A stretch of 64,000 nucleotides of DNA from Hymenobacter setariae (GTDB lineage Bacteria > Bacteroidota > Bacteroidia > Cytophagales > Hymenobacteraceae). This document shows, one piece after another, positions 33,725 to 41,901 of this stretch (positions are counted from its first letter, which is position 1; each line of letters starts with the position of its first letter). The stretch spans positions 717,700-781,699 of the forward strand of contig NZ_VMRJ01000004.1 in assembly GCF_007713685.1 (NCBI RefSeq), in the 5' to 3' direction. A program made the translations under genes and the position numbers. The notes below the pieces were generated by a model. It had not been told where the DNA came from and ran no database searches. It saw only the letters and a program-made list of their open reading frames with translations.

Positions 33725-34815
33725 CGAGCCGCCGCAAATTCATTCAAACCAGTGCTGTGCTGGGCCTAGGTGCCCCGCTCCTACCCGGCGCCGCGCAAGC
33801 TGCCCTACCCGCCGCACCCAAAGCTGGCTGGAAGCACTGGGTCTGGACCAACCCTAACCAGAAAGACACGGAGGCCGAGCTGGCTACCCGCTACCGCAAG
33901 TACTACGAAGCTGGCGTGCGCGGCATCTTCTTCGAAGCTGATAGTGAGCGGCACTTCCGCGCTGCCAAGGCGCAGAAGCTCGAAGCCCACCGCTGGATTT
34001 GGACCATGAACCGCGGCGAGAAGTCGCTGCTGGCCGCCCACCCCGAGTGGTATGCCGTGAGCCGCAAGGGCGAGTCGTGCGCCACACACCCGCCTTACGT
34101 GGACTACTACCGCTGGCTGTGCCCCTCGCGCGAGGAGGTAAAGCAGTACCTAGAGCAGGACTATGCCGCCGCGCTTAAGAAAGACTACATCGACGGTATT
34201 CACTTGGACTACGTGCGGTTTTGCGACGTGATTTTGCCCGTGAACCTGTGGGCGAAGTATGGCATTGTGCAAACCAGCGAGCTGCCTGAATACGATTTTT
34301 GCTACTGCCCGGTGTGCAAAGCCGCCTACAAAGCTGAGTACGGCCAGGACATCGACACCGTGCAGTATCCTGAGGCTAGCCCTTCGTGGCGGGCCTTCCG
34401 CTACCAGCGCGTGAACGAGGTAGTGCGCCGGCTCACCAACGTAGCTAAGCAATACCGCAAGCCCATCACGGCTGCCGTGTTCCCGACTCCCGATATTGCC
34501 CACCGCAACGTGAAGCAAGACTGGGTGAATTGGAACATCAGCGGCGTGTGCCCCATGATTTACCACGGCTTCTACAAGGAGAACGTGACCTGGATTGGCC
34601 AAGCCGTGAAGGAAGGTGTGCAGGCCCTGAACGGTAAATTCCCGCTATACGCTGGCCTGTTCTTACCCGATTTTAAAAACGACACCGAAATACAGCAGGG
34701 CATCGAAAACGCGCTTCGCAACGGTGCCGCCGGTGTTTCGCTCTTCGGCGACGTCTCGGATGGCGCGCTAGCCGCGCTCAAAACTGCCTCGGCAAAAAGC
34801 AGCCAGGCGAAGTAA
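33721..34815 (+). CDS. Tat-exported putative glycoside hydrolase (TIM-barrel type)
   Basis: The start at 33721 overlaps the stop of the CBM9-like gene; the frame runs on upstream only inside that gene. The 364-residue protein begins with a twin-arginine signal (MTSRRKFIQTSAVLGLGAP). The mature part resembles the GHL10-like (DUF4985/GH10-like) uncharacterised hydrolases: KHWVWTNPNQKD, GVRGIFFEAD, DYIDGIHLDYVRFCD, then SGVCPMIYHGFYKENVTW. The acidic HLDYVRF strand end is where such barrels carry catalytic acids. A CYCPVCKAAY stretch near 197-206 has two CxxC-like cysteines, unusual for a glycosidase. Tat export suggests folding, or cofactor loading, before secretion. Substrate unknown. Confidence 0.75.
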   Translation: MTSRRKFIQTSAVLGLGAPLLPGAAQAALPAAPKAGWKHWVWTNPNQKDTEAELATRYRKYYEAGVRGIFFEADSERHFRAAKAQKLEAHRWIWTMNRGEKSLLAAHPEWYAVSRKGESCATHPPYVDYYRWLCPSREEVKQYLEQDYAAALKKDYIDGIHLDYVRFCDVILPVNLWAKYGIVQTSELPEYDFCYCPVCKAAYKAEYGQDIDTVQYPEASPSWRAFRYQRVNEVVRRLTNVAKQYRKPITAAVFPTPDIAHRNVKQDWVNWNISGVCPMIYHGFYKENVTWIGQAVKEGVQALNGKFPLYAGLFLPDFKNDTEIQQGIENALRNGAAGVSLFGDVSDGALAALKTASAKSSQAK

Positions 34816-34845
34816 AAGCATAACTCAAAATCAATAGAAATCTTA

Positions 34846-34923
34846 TGTCATGCTGAGCTTGCAAAGCATCCCTCGTGTCATTCAGCGATGCGTGCGAGAT
34901 ACTTAACCAAGCTCAGCATGACT
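34846..34923. repeat. Intergenic inverted repeat of the TGTCATGCTGAGC family (copy A)
   Basis: TCATGCTGAGCTT (34848-34860) and AAGCTCAGCATGA (34909-34921) are perfect 13-base arms around about 48 bases. Related elements lie at 57156-57230 and 59053-59130. It lies in the 220-base gap before the FG-GAP gene. Also in that gap, TATCTTTT at 34975 is a weak match to the -7 box. Confidence 0.75.
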
Positions 34924-35037
34924 TTCTTTTAAATCTCTAACTACGTGATAAGAAAGTCCTGTAGTATCTTTTAACCAGCAAAGCTTTGCTGCTGCCTCTT
35001 GATTTAGTTTTTACGCGCTTTCTGTCACCTTTTATTC

Positions 35038-38000
35038 ATGCAAACTCGCTGCGCCGTAGTTAGTTGCCGTTTCTTGCTCACACTTGCTTTCCTAGGGCTA
35101 GCCTTAGGCAGTAAGGCACAGCAGCCGCTATTTAGTTTGCTTAGCGCACAGGAAACGGGTATCAGTTTTAATAATGCTGTTAGTGAAAACGAGGCACTCA
35201 ATATTCTATCCTACGAGTACTTCTACAACGGCGGCGGAGTGGCAGTCGGCGACATCAACGGCGACGGCTTAGCTGACCTGTTCTTCACGGGCAATATGCG
35301 TCCTAATCGGCTGTACCTCAACCTAGGCGGCTGCAAGTTCAAGGACATTACCGACCAAGCCGCGCCGGGCCTAGGCGGGCGCAAAGATGGCTGGAAAACC
35401 GGCGTGACGATGGCCGACGTGAACGGCGACGGCCTGCTGGATATCTACGTGTGCTACTCCGGCAAAAAGGCGGAGGAAGTGCGCCGCAACCAGCTATTCA
35501 TCAACCTAGGGAACAGCAAGTTTCAGGAAGAAGCCAAGAGCTACGGCCTCGATGACCCCGGCTACAGCACGCAGGCCGCCTTCTTCGACTATGACAATGA
35601 CGGCGACCTCGACATGTTTTTGCTCAATCACAATATCAAAAAGATTGACAACATGGAGTTTGCCAGCCACAAAAACGAAGTGGACGCCCTAGCTGGCAAC
35701 AAGCTGTTTAAGAACGATAACGGGCACTTCACTGACGTATCAAAAACGGCTGGCATTGTGCAAAGTCCGCTGACGTTTGGCCTAGGTATCGCCGTGGCCG
35801 ACATCAATAAAGATGGCTGGCAGGACATCTACGTGACCAACGATTATAATGAGCCCGACTACCTATACCTAAATAATAAAAACGGCACGTTCAGCGACCA
35901 CTCCAAGCAAATGCTGCGGCACCATTCGCACTTTTCGATGGGCGTGGATATTGCTGATTTTAACAACGATACGCAGCCCGACATTTTCACTCTCGATATG
36001 CTGCCGGCGGACAACCACCGCCAAAAATCGCTGCAATTGCAGGAAAACTACGAGACGTTTGAACTGCTGCGCCAGCAGGAGCTGTACCCGCAGTACATGC
36101 GCAACATGCTGCACCTCAACAACGGTGATGGCACGTTTAGCGAAATCGGGCAGCTGGCGGGCGTGTCGAAAACCGACTGGAGTTGGTGCCCGCTCATTGC
36201 TGATTTTGACAACGATGGCTACAAAGACATTTACATCAGCAACGGCTATTTGCGCGACTACACCAACAAGGATTTTTTGCGCTACTGGGGCGACTACAAA
36301 ATCAAGAAAGCGATGGCCAAGGAGCCCTTTCTGCTGATGGATTTGGTAACGGCGATGCCCTCGACCTCGGTGCCCGATTACATTTTCAAAAACGAGCACA
36401 ACCTGACGTTTTCGAATAAGCAGAAAGAGTGGGGCCTGAACCAAACCAACATGTCGAACGGCGCGATTTATGCCGACCTCGACAATGATGGCGATTTGGA
36501 CTTGGTGGTGAATACCATCAACCAGCCGGCCAGCATCTACCGCAACCACAGCACCGATGCGAACCACACGGCCTACCTAGGGCTAAAGCTGCAAGGCACC
36601 GACAAAAACACCCAGGCTGTAGGCGCCAAGGTCTTTGTGTACACGCCCGGCCAAGTGCAGTATCAGGAGGTAAACCCCAACCGCGGCTACTTGTCGTGCG
36701 TGTCTACGGTGCTGAATTTTGGTCTAGGCACCAACCAGAAGGTCGATTCGGTACGCGTCATTTGGCCCAACCAAACCTCACAACTGCTCACGGGGGTAAA
36801 GGCCAACCAGCTGCTTCAGCTTACGGGCAAGCCAACTGGCAAGCTTGTAGCCAAAGCAGCGTCCGCTACCCCAAAGCAAGTATTTAAGCCCAGCGCGCCG
36901 CTGTTCGATTTCAAGCCCGAGGAAGTGGCCTTGAACGACTTCAAGCGCCAGCTGCTCATGCTGTTCATGTACTCTAAAACTGCGCCGGTGATGGTAAAAG
37001 CCGATGTAAACAAGGACGGCCTGGACGACTTGTTTGTGAGCGGTGCCAAAGACGAAGTAGGCAAGCTCTACCTCCAGCAGCCGGGCGCCAAGTTCGTAGA
37101 AGCTCCCCTAGGTCGCTCCACCAGCTTGCCAATGGGCACCGTGGCGGCCGCGGCGTTTTTCGACGCTACCGGCGACGGCTATCCCGACCTGTACGTGGCC
37201 AAGGGCGGCTACTCGCTCTACGAAGCCGGGCAAGACGACTTGCAGGACGAGTTTTATATCAACGATGGCAAGGGGCATTTTACCTTGTCTACTACGGCCT
37301 TACCCCAGCTCAATGCGAGCAGCAAAAGCTGCGTGCGGGCGGCCGATGCCGACAACGACGGCGATTTGGATATTTTCGTGGGCGGCCGCGTGATACCGGG
37401 CCGCTATCCTATGCCCCCTACCAGCTACCTGCTGCTGAATGACGGCAAAGGCAAGTTTACGGCCGCTACCGTGCCCTTTGCTCAGGCGGGTATGGTCACG
37501 GATGCGCAATGGGTTGACCTGAACAAAGACGGCCGCAAGGACCTCGTGCTGTGCGGCGAAATGATGCCCCTGACCGTGTGGGCTAACACGCCCCAAGGCT
37601 TTAAGGACCAAACCAGCACCTATTTCACCACCCCCCAAACCGGCTTCTGGTTTAGCCTGCACGTGGCCGATGTCAACGCTGATGGACAGCCCGACCTCAT
37701 TGCCGGCAACCTAGGGCTGAACAGCCAACTGCGGGCCACCGCCCAGGAGCCGGCCGCCCTGTACTATGCTGACTTTGACAACAATGGCTCCATCGACCCC
37801 TTCCTGAACTTCTACGTGGATGGCAAAAGCTACCCGTTTGTGAGCCGCGACGAACTGAACGAAGTGATATACCCCATGCGCCGCCGCTTCACCTCTTATA
37901 AGGCCTACGCCGACGCGGTGATGACTGATATTTTTAGCAGCGAGGACCTAGGCAAGGCCGGCAAGCTAGAAGCTACCGAGCTGCGCACCACGCTGTTTCT

Positions 38001-38340
38001 GAATAACAAAGGCACCTTCACTTCCACCGAGCTGCCCGTGGAAGCCCAGTTTTCGATGGTCACTCAGATTACGAGCGGCGACTACAACCACGACGGCCAC
38101 CGCGACTTATTGCTGCTCGGCAACCACACCGACAACCGCCTGAAACTAGGCAGCATGGACGCCAACTATGGCTGCCTGCTGCAGGGCGATGGCAAGGGAC
38201 ACTTCAGCTATGTCAAGCAGCCAGCGGCGGGCATTTGCGTGCTCGGCGACGTGAAGTCGGTAAGCGAAATCACTGTGAATAAGCAGCCTTACTTAGTGGT
38301 AGGCGTGAGCAATGGCCCCGTACAATTTTACAAAGAATAA
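35038..38340 (+). CDS. Large FG-GAP/VCBS repeat protein with ASPIC/UnbV domain
   Basis: The 1100-residue secreted protein has a signal peptide (LLTLAFLGLALGSKAQ). It carries many calcium-binding FG-GAP/VCBS repeats, seen as DxNxDGxxDxF motifs: GDINGDGLADLFFTG, ADVNGDGLLDIYV, FDYDNDGDLDMFLLN, ADINKDGWQDIYV and, in a second set after residue 650, ADVNKDGLDDLFVSG and ADADNDGDLDIFVGG. Between the sets (about 510-590) is an ASPIC/UnbV-type stretch: LKLQGTDKNTQAVGAKVFVY, NPNRGYLSC, VRVIWPNQTSQLL. The repeats predict integrin-alpha-like beta-propellers. Role unknown; probably a surface adhesin or scaffold. The haloperoxidase-like gene starts two bases after its stop, so the pair is one unit. Confidence 0.9.
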   Translation: MQTRCAVVSCRFLLTLAFLGLALGSKAQQPLFSLLSAQETGISFNNAVSENEALNILSYEYFYNGGGVAVGDINGDGLADLFFTGNMRPNRLYLNLGGCKFKDITDQAAPGLGGRKDGWKTGVTMADVNGDGLLDIYVCYSGKKAEEVRRNQLFINLGNSKFQEEAKSYGLDDPGYSTQAAFFDYDNDGDLDMFLLNHNIKKIDNMEFASHKNEVDALAGNKLFKNDNGHFTDVSKTAGIVQSPLTFGLGIAVADINKDGWQDIYVTNDYNEPDYLYLNNKNGTFSDHSKQMLRHHSHFSMGVDIADFNNDTQPDIFTLDMLPADNHRQKSLQLQENYETFELLRQQELYPQYMRNMLHLNNGDGTFSEIGQLAGVSKTDWSWCPLIADFDNDGYKDIYISNGYLRDYTNKDFLRYWGDYKIKKAMAKEPFLLMDLVTAMPSTSVPDYIFKNEHNLTFSNKQKEWGLNQTNMSNGAIYADLDNDGDLDLVVNTINQPASIYRNHSTDANHTAYLGLKLQGTDKNTQAVGAKVFVYTPGQVQYQEVNPNRGYLSCVSTVLNFGLGTNQKVDSVRVIWPNQTSQLLTGVKANQLLQLTGKPTGKLVAKAASATPKQVFKPSAPLFDFKPEEVALNDFKRQLLMLFMYSKTAPVMVKADVNKDGLDDLFVSGAKDEVGKLYLQQPGAKFVEAPLGRSTSLPMGTVAAAAFFDATGDGYPDLYVAKGGYSLYEAGQDDLQDEFYINDGKGHFTLSTTALPQLNASSKSCVRAADADNDGDLDIFVGGRVIPGRYPMPPTSYLLLNDGKGKFTAATVPFAQAGMVTDAQWVDLNKDGRKDLVLCGEMMPLTVWANTPQGFKDQTSTYFTTPQTGFWFSLHVADVNADGQPDLIAGNLGLNSQLRATAQEPAALYYADFDNNGSIDPFLNFYVDGKSYPFVSRDELNEVIYPMRRRFTSYKAYADAVMTDIFSSEDLGKAGKLEATELRTTLFLNNKGTFTSTELPVEAQFSMVTQITSGDYNHDGHRDLLLLGNHTDNRLKLGSMDANYGCLLQGDGKGHFSYVKQPAAGICVLGDVKSVSEITVNKQPYLVVGVSNGPVQFYKE

Positions 38341-38342
38341 CG

Positions 38343-39686
38343 ATGAAGCGCAGTAGTCTGATAGGCCTAGCCCTCGTAGCGCTGACTAGCGGTAAGCTGC
38401 AGGCGCATAACCCACGCCTGGCCGAGCAGCTCGACCCTGGCAAGGCTTTGAATGTCATTAATATGACTATGGTCCACGACGTGGTGAGCCCCCCAGTGGC
38501 GGCCCGCTACTACGCCTACAGCATGCTAGGGGCCTACAGCATCGTGGCAGCGCACACCACGCGCCTGCCCGCACCGCAGCAGCTAGTAAAAGCTTACACT
38601 ACTGACCTGCGCCTCGACACCGTGAAGGCGGCCTACGACTATCAGATTGCCGCTTACTACAGCATCCTCGAAACGGCCCGCCTGCTGCTGCCCTCCGGCG
38701 AGACCCTAGTGGATGAGGAGCAGGATTTTTTGCAATTGCTGACCAAGCAGGGTATTAAGCCCGGTGTGCTGAGCCAATCGGTGCGGGTAGGCAAACTGGC
38801 TGCCGCCGCCGTGGTAAAATTCTCCAAATCTGACAATTACGGGAAGCTGAGCGCGCTCAAGCGCTATACCCCAGTAAAAACAGAGGGCAGTTGGTACCCC
38901 ACGCCCCCCGCCTATCTCGAAGCGGTGGAGCCTAACTGGAAAACCATCCGCCCGCTGCTGATAGACTCGGCCAGCGCCTTCCGGCCGGTGGCGCCTTACC
39001 CTTTTAGCAAGGATACGACCTCGGCCTTTTACCGGGAGGTGTTGGCGGTGTACAAGATTTCGAAGAAGCTGACGCCCGACCAAGTCGAGATAACCCAGTT
39101 TTGGGATTGCAATCCATTTGCCGTCAATACGTCGGGGCACATGTCCATTGGCTTCAAAAAAATCAGCCCCGGCGGGCACTGGATGAATATTGCCGCCTTG
39201 GTAGCCAAACAGCAGAAAGTAGGATTTGACAAAACGGTGTACGTACTCTGCGCCGAAGGCATCACGCTCATGGATGCTTTCATTAGCACCTGGGAAGCCA
39301 AATATGCCACCAACCGCATTCGGCCCGAAACCTACATCAACCGGCACCTAGACGTGAAGTGGCAGCCCGCGCTACAAACGCCGCCTTTCCCTGAGTACAC
39401 CAGCGGGCACGCCGTGGTGTCGAGCGCCTCAGCCGAGGTACTGAGTTATCTGCTAGGCGATAAGGTGGCGTATGTCGATGATACCGAAATTCCCTTTGGC
39501 AGCGGCAAGCGGTCATTTACTTCGTTCCGGCAGGCAGCGGCTGAAGCCTCCATTTCGCGCTTCTACGGCGGCATTCACTACCTCGAAAGCTGCACCAACG
39601 GCAATGCCCAGGGGCAGCGCCTAGGTCGCCACATCGTGTCCGTATTGCGAAAGGCGTCGAGCAAGTCGCTTAGCGTTGCCAAGTAG
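38343..39686 (+). CDS. Vanadium-dependent haloperoxidase / PAP2 superfamily protein
   Basis: The 447-residue protein has a signal peptide (MKRSSLIGLALVALTSGKLQA). It carries the full vanadate/phosphate-binding set: Lys320 and Arg327 in KYATNRIRP, Ser354-Gly355-His356 in FPEYTSGHAV, and Arg406 and His412 in SRFYGGIH. Spacing matches fungal vanadium chloroperoxidase, including a Phe five residues before the Ser. Differences are Thr instead of Pro before SGH, and Ser in place of the final Asp of the PAP2 motif. It could be a true haloperoxidase, or a phosphatase with the same fold. Bacteroidota often pair this gene with an FG-GAP/ASPIC gene, as here (gap of two bases). Function of the pair is unknown. 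Confidence 0.88.
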   Translation: MKRSSLIGLALVALTSGKLQAHNPRLAEQLDPGKALNVINMTMVHDVVSPPVAARYYAYSMLGAYSIVAAHTTRLPAPQQLVKAYTTDLRLDTVKAAYDYQIAAYYSILETARLLLPSGETLVDEEQDFLQLLTKQGIKPGVLSQSVRVGKLAAAAVVKFSKSDNYGKLSALKRYTPVKTEGSWYPTPPAYLEAVEPNWKTIRPLLIDSASAFRPVAPYPFSKDTTSAFYREVLAVYKISKKLTPDQVEITQFWDCNPFAVNTSGHMSIGFKKISPGGHWMNIAALVAKQQKVGFDKTVYVLCAEGITLMDAFISTWEAKYATNRIRPETYINRHLDVKWQPALQTPPFPEYTSGHAVVSSASAEVLSYLLGDKVAYVDDTEIPFGSGKRSFTSFRQAAAEASISRFYGGIHYLESCTNGNAQGQRLGRHIVSVLRKASSKSLSVAK

Positions 39687-39709
39687 CTGAGGCAACCTGT
39701 AGCAACTCC

Positions 39710-39717
39710 TACCTTTG
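39710..39717 (+). promoter_or_regulatory. -7 box ahead of the NtrC-type regulator
   Basis: TACCTTTG matches TAnnTTTG exactly and lies 25 bases before the GTG start. No TTG is found at the right distance upstream, so only half of the promoter is supported. Confidence 0.45.
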
Positions 39718-39742
39718 AGCACTTAGCTACCCCTTCGACCCA

Positions 39743-41092
39743 GTGCCCACCGGAACCCTGCTCCTCATCGACGACGAAGCGCGCCTGCGCCAATTGCTGG
39801 CGCAAGTATTGGAGCTGGAAGGCTACACCGTGCTGCAAGCCCCCGACGCCTACCGGGGCCTGGCACTGCTGGGGCAGCACGCCGCCGAAGTGCTAGTGGT
39901 GCTAAGCGACGTAAAGCTGCCCGACGCCCACGGCGTAGACCTACTACCCCGCTTCAAGGCACTGGCGCCTGAGGCTGAGGTGGTGCTGCTCACAGCCTTC
40001 GGCACCATCCCCGACGGGGTGCGGGCCATGAAGCAGGGCGCGTTTGACTATCTTACCAAGGGCGATTTTGAGCAGCAATTGGTGGTAGTAGTGGAGCGCG
40101 CCGCCGAGAAGGCCCGCCTGCGCCACCGCGTGGCCGAGCTTGAAAAGCGCATGAGCCAGGGCCATACCTTCGACTCCATGATAGGCGAAGCGCCCGCCCT
40201 GCGCCGCGCCCAAACCCTAGCCCGCCAGGTGGCACCCACCGACAGCACTGTGCTGCTCGAAGGCCCTACTGGCGCGGGCAAGGAGCTATTTGCCCAAGCC
40301 CTGCACCAAGCTAGTGGGCGCAAAACCAAGCCTTTTGTGGCCGTCAACTGCTCGGCCTTCCCTAAAGACTTGCTCGAAAGTGAGCTTTTCGGCTACAAGA
40401 AAGGCGCCTTCACGGGCGCGCTGTCCGATAAGAAAGGCTTGCTCGAAGAAGCCAACGGCGGCACGCTCTTCCTAGATGAAATCGGCGAACTAGAGCTAAA
40501 CGTGCAAGCTAAGTTTCTGCGGGTGCTCGAGCTGCAGCAGTTCACCAAGCTCGGCGATACCAAGCCGACCAAAGTGGACGTGCGCCTAGTGGCGGCTACC
40601 AACCGCAACCTCAAGCAAGAGGCGGCACTAGGTCACTTCCGGCCCGACCTGTACTACCGGCTCTCGGTATTCACCATCGTAGTGCCGCCCCTCGCCGACC
40701 GCCGCACTGATGTGCCATTACTAGCCGCGTTTTTCTTAAAGCATTTCGCCGCTCGGCTGGCCAAGCGCCTGCCTGGCTTCGAGCCCGAAACCCTAGAACT
40801 GCTACAGCGCTACCCCTGGCCCGGCAATGTGCGCGAACTCAAAAATGTGCTCGAGCGTGCTGCCATCCTGGCCCCAGCCGGCGAGCTTTTAGCTCCAGCT
40901 TACTTGCCCGATGAGTTTCACGGTGTAGCTGCCCGCCCAGCCGCCGATGATGAAAGCTTGCGCGGGCTGGAAGCGCGGCACATTCAGCGGCTGATGGGCG
41001 AGCTATTGGGCAATAAACCTGAGGTAGCTAAGCGCCTAGGTATCGGCCTGACGACACTATATCGCAAGCTCCAGGAGTACGGCGTAGAGTAG
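39743..41092 (+). CDS. Sigma-54-dependent response regulator (NtrC family)
   Basis: Translation starts at GTG 39743 (449 residues). A receiver domain at about 5-118 has IDDEARL, the phospho-acceptor Asp56 in VVLSDVKLP, and DYLTKGDF. The AAA+ domain (about 150-380) carries Walker A GPTGAGKE, the sigma-54 contact loop GAFTGA, and Walker B GGTLFLDEIGE. A Fis-type helix-turn-helix closes the protein (EVAKRLGIGLTTLYRKLQE). It should activate sigma-54 promoters when phosphorylated. The histidine kinase at 41902 is the likely partner, with a RibD-like gene inserted on the other strand between them. Confidence 0.93.
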   Translation: MPTGTLLLIDDEARLRQLLAQVLELEGYTVLQAPDAYRGLALLGQHAAEVLVVLSDVKLPDAHGVDLLPRFKALAPEAEVVLLTAFGTIPDGVRAMKQGAFDYLTKGDFEQQLVVVVERAAEKARLRHRVAELEKRMSQGHTFDSMIGEAPALRRAQTLARQVAPTDSTVLLEGPTGAGKELFAQALHQASGRKTKPFVAVNCSAFPKDLLESELFGYKKGAFTGALSDKKGLLEEANGGTLFLDEIGELELNVQAKFLRVLELQQFTKLGDTKPTKVDVRLVAATNRNLKQEAALGHFRPDLYYRLSVFTIVVPPLADRRTDVPLLAAFFLKHFAARLAKRLPGFEPETLELLQRYPWPGNVRELKNVLERAAILAPAGELLAPAYLPDEFHGVAARPAADDESLRGLEARHIQRLMGELLGNKPEVAKRLGIGLTTLYRKLQEYGVE

Positions 41093-41100
41093 ATTCAGCT

Positions 41101-41130
41101 AGTAGCTCGAACTACAAAGTCCGAGCTACT
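41101..41130. terminator. Bidirectional terminator between convergent genes
   Basis: AGTAGCTCG (41101-41109) and CGAGCTACT (41122-41130) form a perfect 9-bp stem between the 3' ends of the NtrC gene and the minus-strand RibD-like gene. It overlaps the stop of the latter. T-rich bases follow on the plus side only loosely. Confidence 0.5.
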
Positions 41131-41821
41131 TCTTTACCTCGTAGCGCATCCACACCACATCGTGCGGGCGCTGCTCCACGGATAGCAGCCGCAGGTGTGG
41201 GGCGGGGCCAGGCGCGTCGCCCTCCTCAAACACAGCCGCTGATGCCGCTGCGCCGTCAATAACGGGTATGTGTAGTAAGCTCAATTCATCTATCAGGCCG
41301 GCCTTGAGCAGCGAGCCATTGATATGTCCGCCACCTTCGAGCAAGATGGTTTGGATAGGAAAGAGGCGAGCCAGCTTGTCGAGCACCACGGCAAAATCGA
41401 GGCTTTCGGCGCCCCCGAACACGTAGGAGATACCTAGGCGCCGCAGATAAGCCAAATACTCGTCAGAAACTTGCTCGGTGAGCACTTCGATGAGGTGCTC
41501 ACCGTCGATGTCGGCCGTTTCCCAGCCGAGCTTGCCGTGGGCATCGACAGCTACAACGAAGGAGTCAGCCTCGTGCTCGGCCACGAAATCGGTGCGGTCG
41601 AGGGGCGCAGTTACGGGCTGTAAATCGGGTTGGCGGCCTTTGGTGAAATCCTTTTCCATAGTCACGCGGCCGCAAAGCCAGGCCTGAGACTCGAAGGTGG
41701 CAGCGGTGGCTTCGTACTCGTCGCGGCCGGGCACGTCGTCGCCCCAGCGCTGCACAATGATGCGGCCATCGAGCGAGCTCATCATGTGGCAGATAACGCG
41801 GGGCTTTTGTAATGCGGACAT
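41126..41821 (-). CDS. RibD C-terminal / dihydrofolate-reductase-like protein
   Basis: The 231-residue protein is a single RibD-C/DHFR-fold reductase domain: PRVICHMMSSLDGRI at the N-terminus, WLCGRVTMEKDF near 50-60, GISYVFGGAESLDF near 128-142, and ILLEGGGHINGSLLKAGLIDELSLLHIPVI near 158-190. These are the NADPH- and substrate-binding blocks of the riboflavin reductase family. The deaminase half of RibD is absent and no other riboflavin gene is nearby, so a stand-alone NADPH reductase of unknown substrate is more likely than a role in riboflavin synthesis. It lies opposite to the regulator genes on both sides. Confidence 0.88.
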   Translation of the reverse strand: MSALQKPRVICHMMSSLDGRIIVQRWGDDVPGRDEYEATAATFESQAWLCGRVTMEKDFTKGRQPDLQPVTAPLDRTDFVAEHEADSFVVAVDAHGKLGWETADIDGEHLIEVLTEQVSDEYLAYLRRLGISYVFGGAESLDFAVVLDKLARLFPIQTILLEGGGHINGSLLKAGLIDELSLLHIPVIDGAAASAAVFEEGDAPGPAPHLRLLSVEQRPHDVVWMRYEVKK

Positions 41822-41901
41822 AGGGAGGGTTGATTAATTGAAAAGAGCTACTTCAAAGCGCCGGCCGGGGTTGCGTACCGCCGGGGCAGTTACTTCGCGC
41901 C

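Noticed and set aside
35869-36567. 232-codon minus-strand ORF rich in Val and Ile
   Set aside because: Antisense to the FG-GAP repeats; the repetitive Val/Ile pattern mirrors the Asp/Asn codons of the real gene.
38706-39347. 213-codon minus-strand ORF
   Set aside because: Antisense to the haloperoxidase-like gene, which has a full active-site set.
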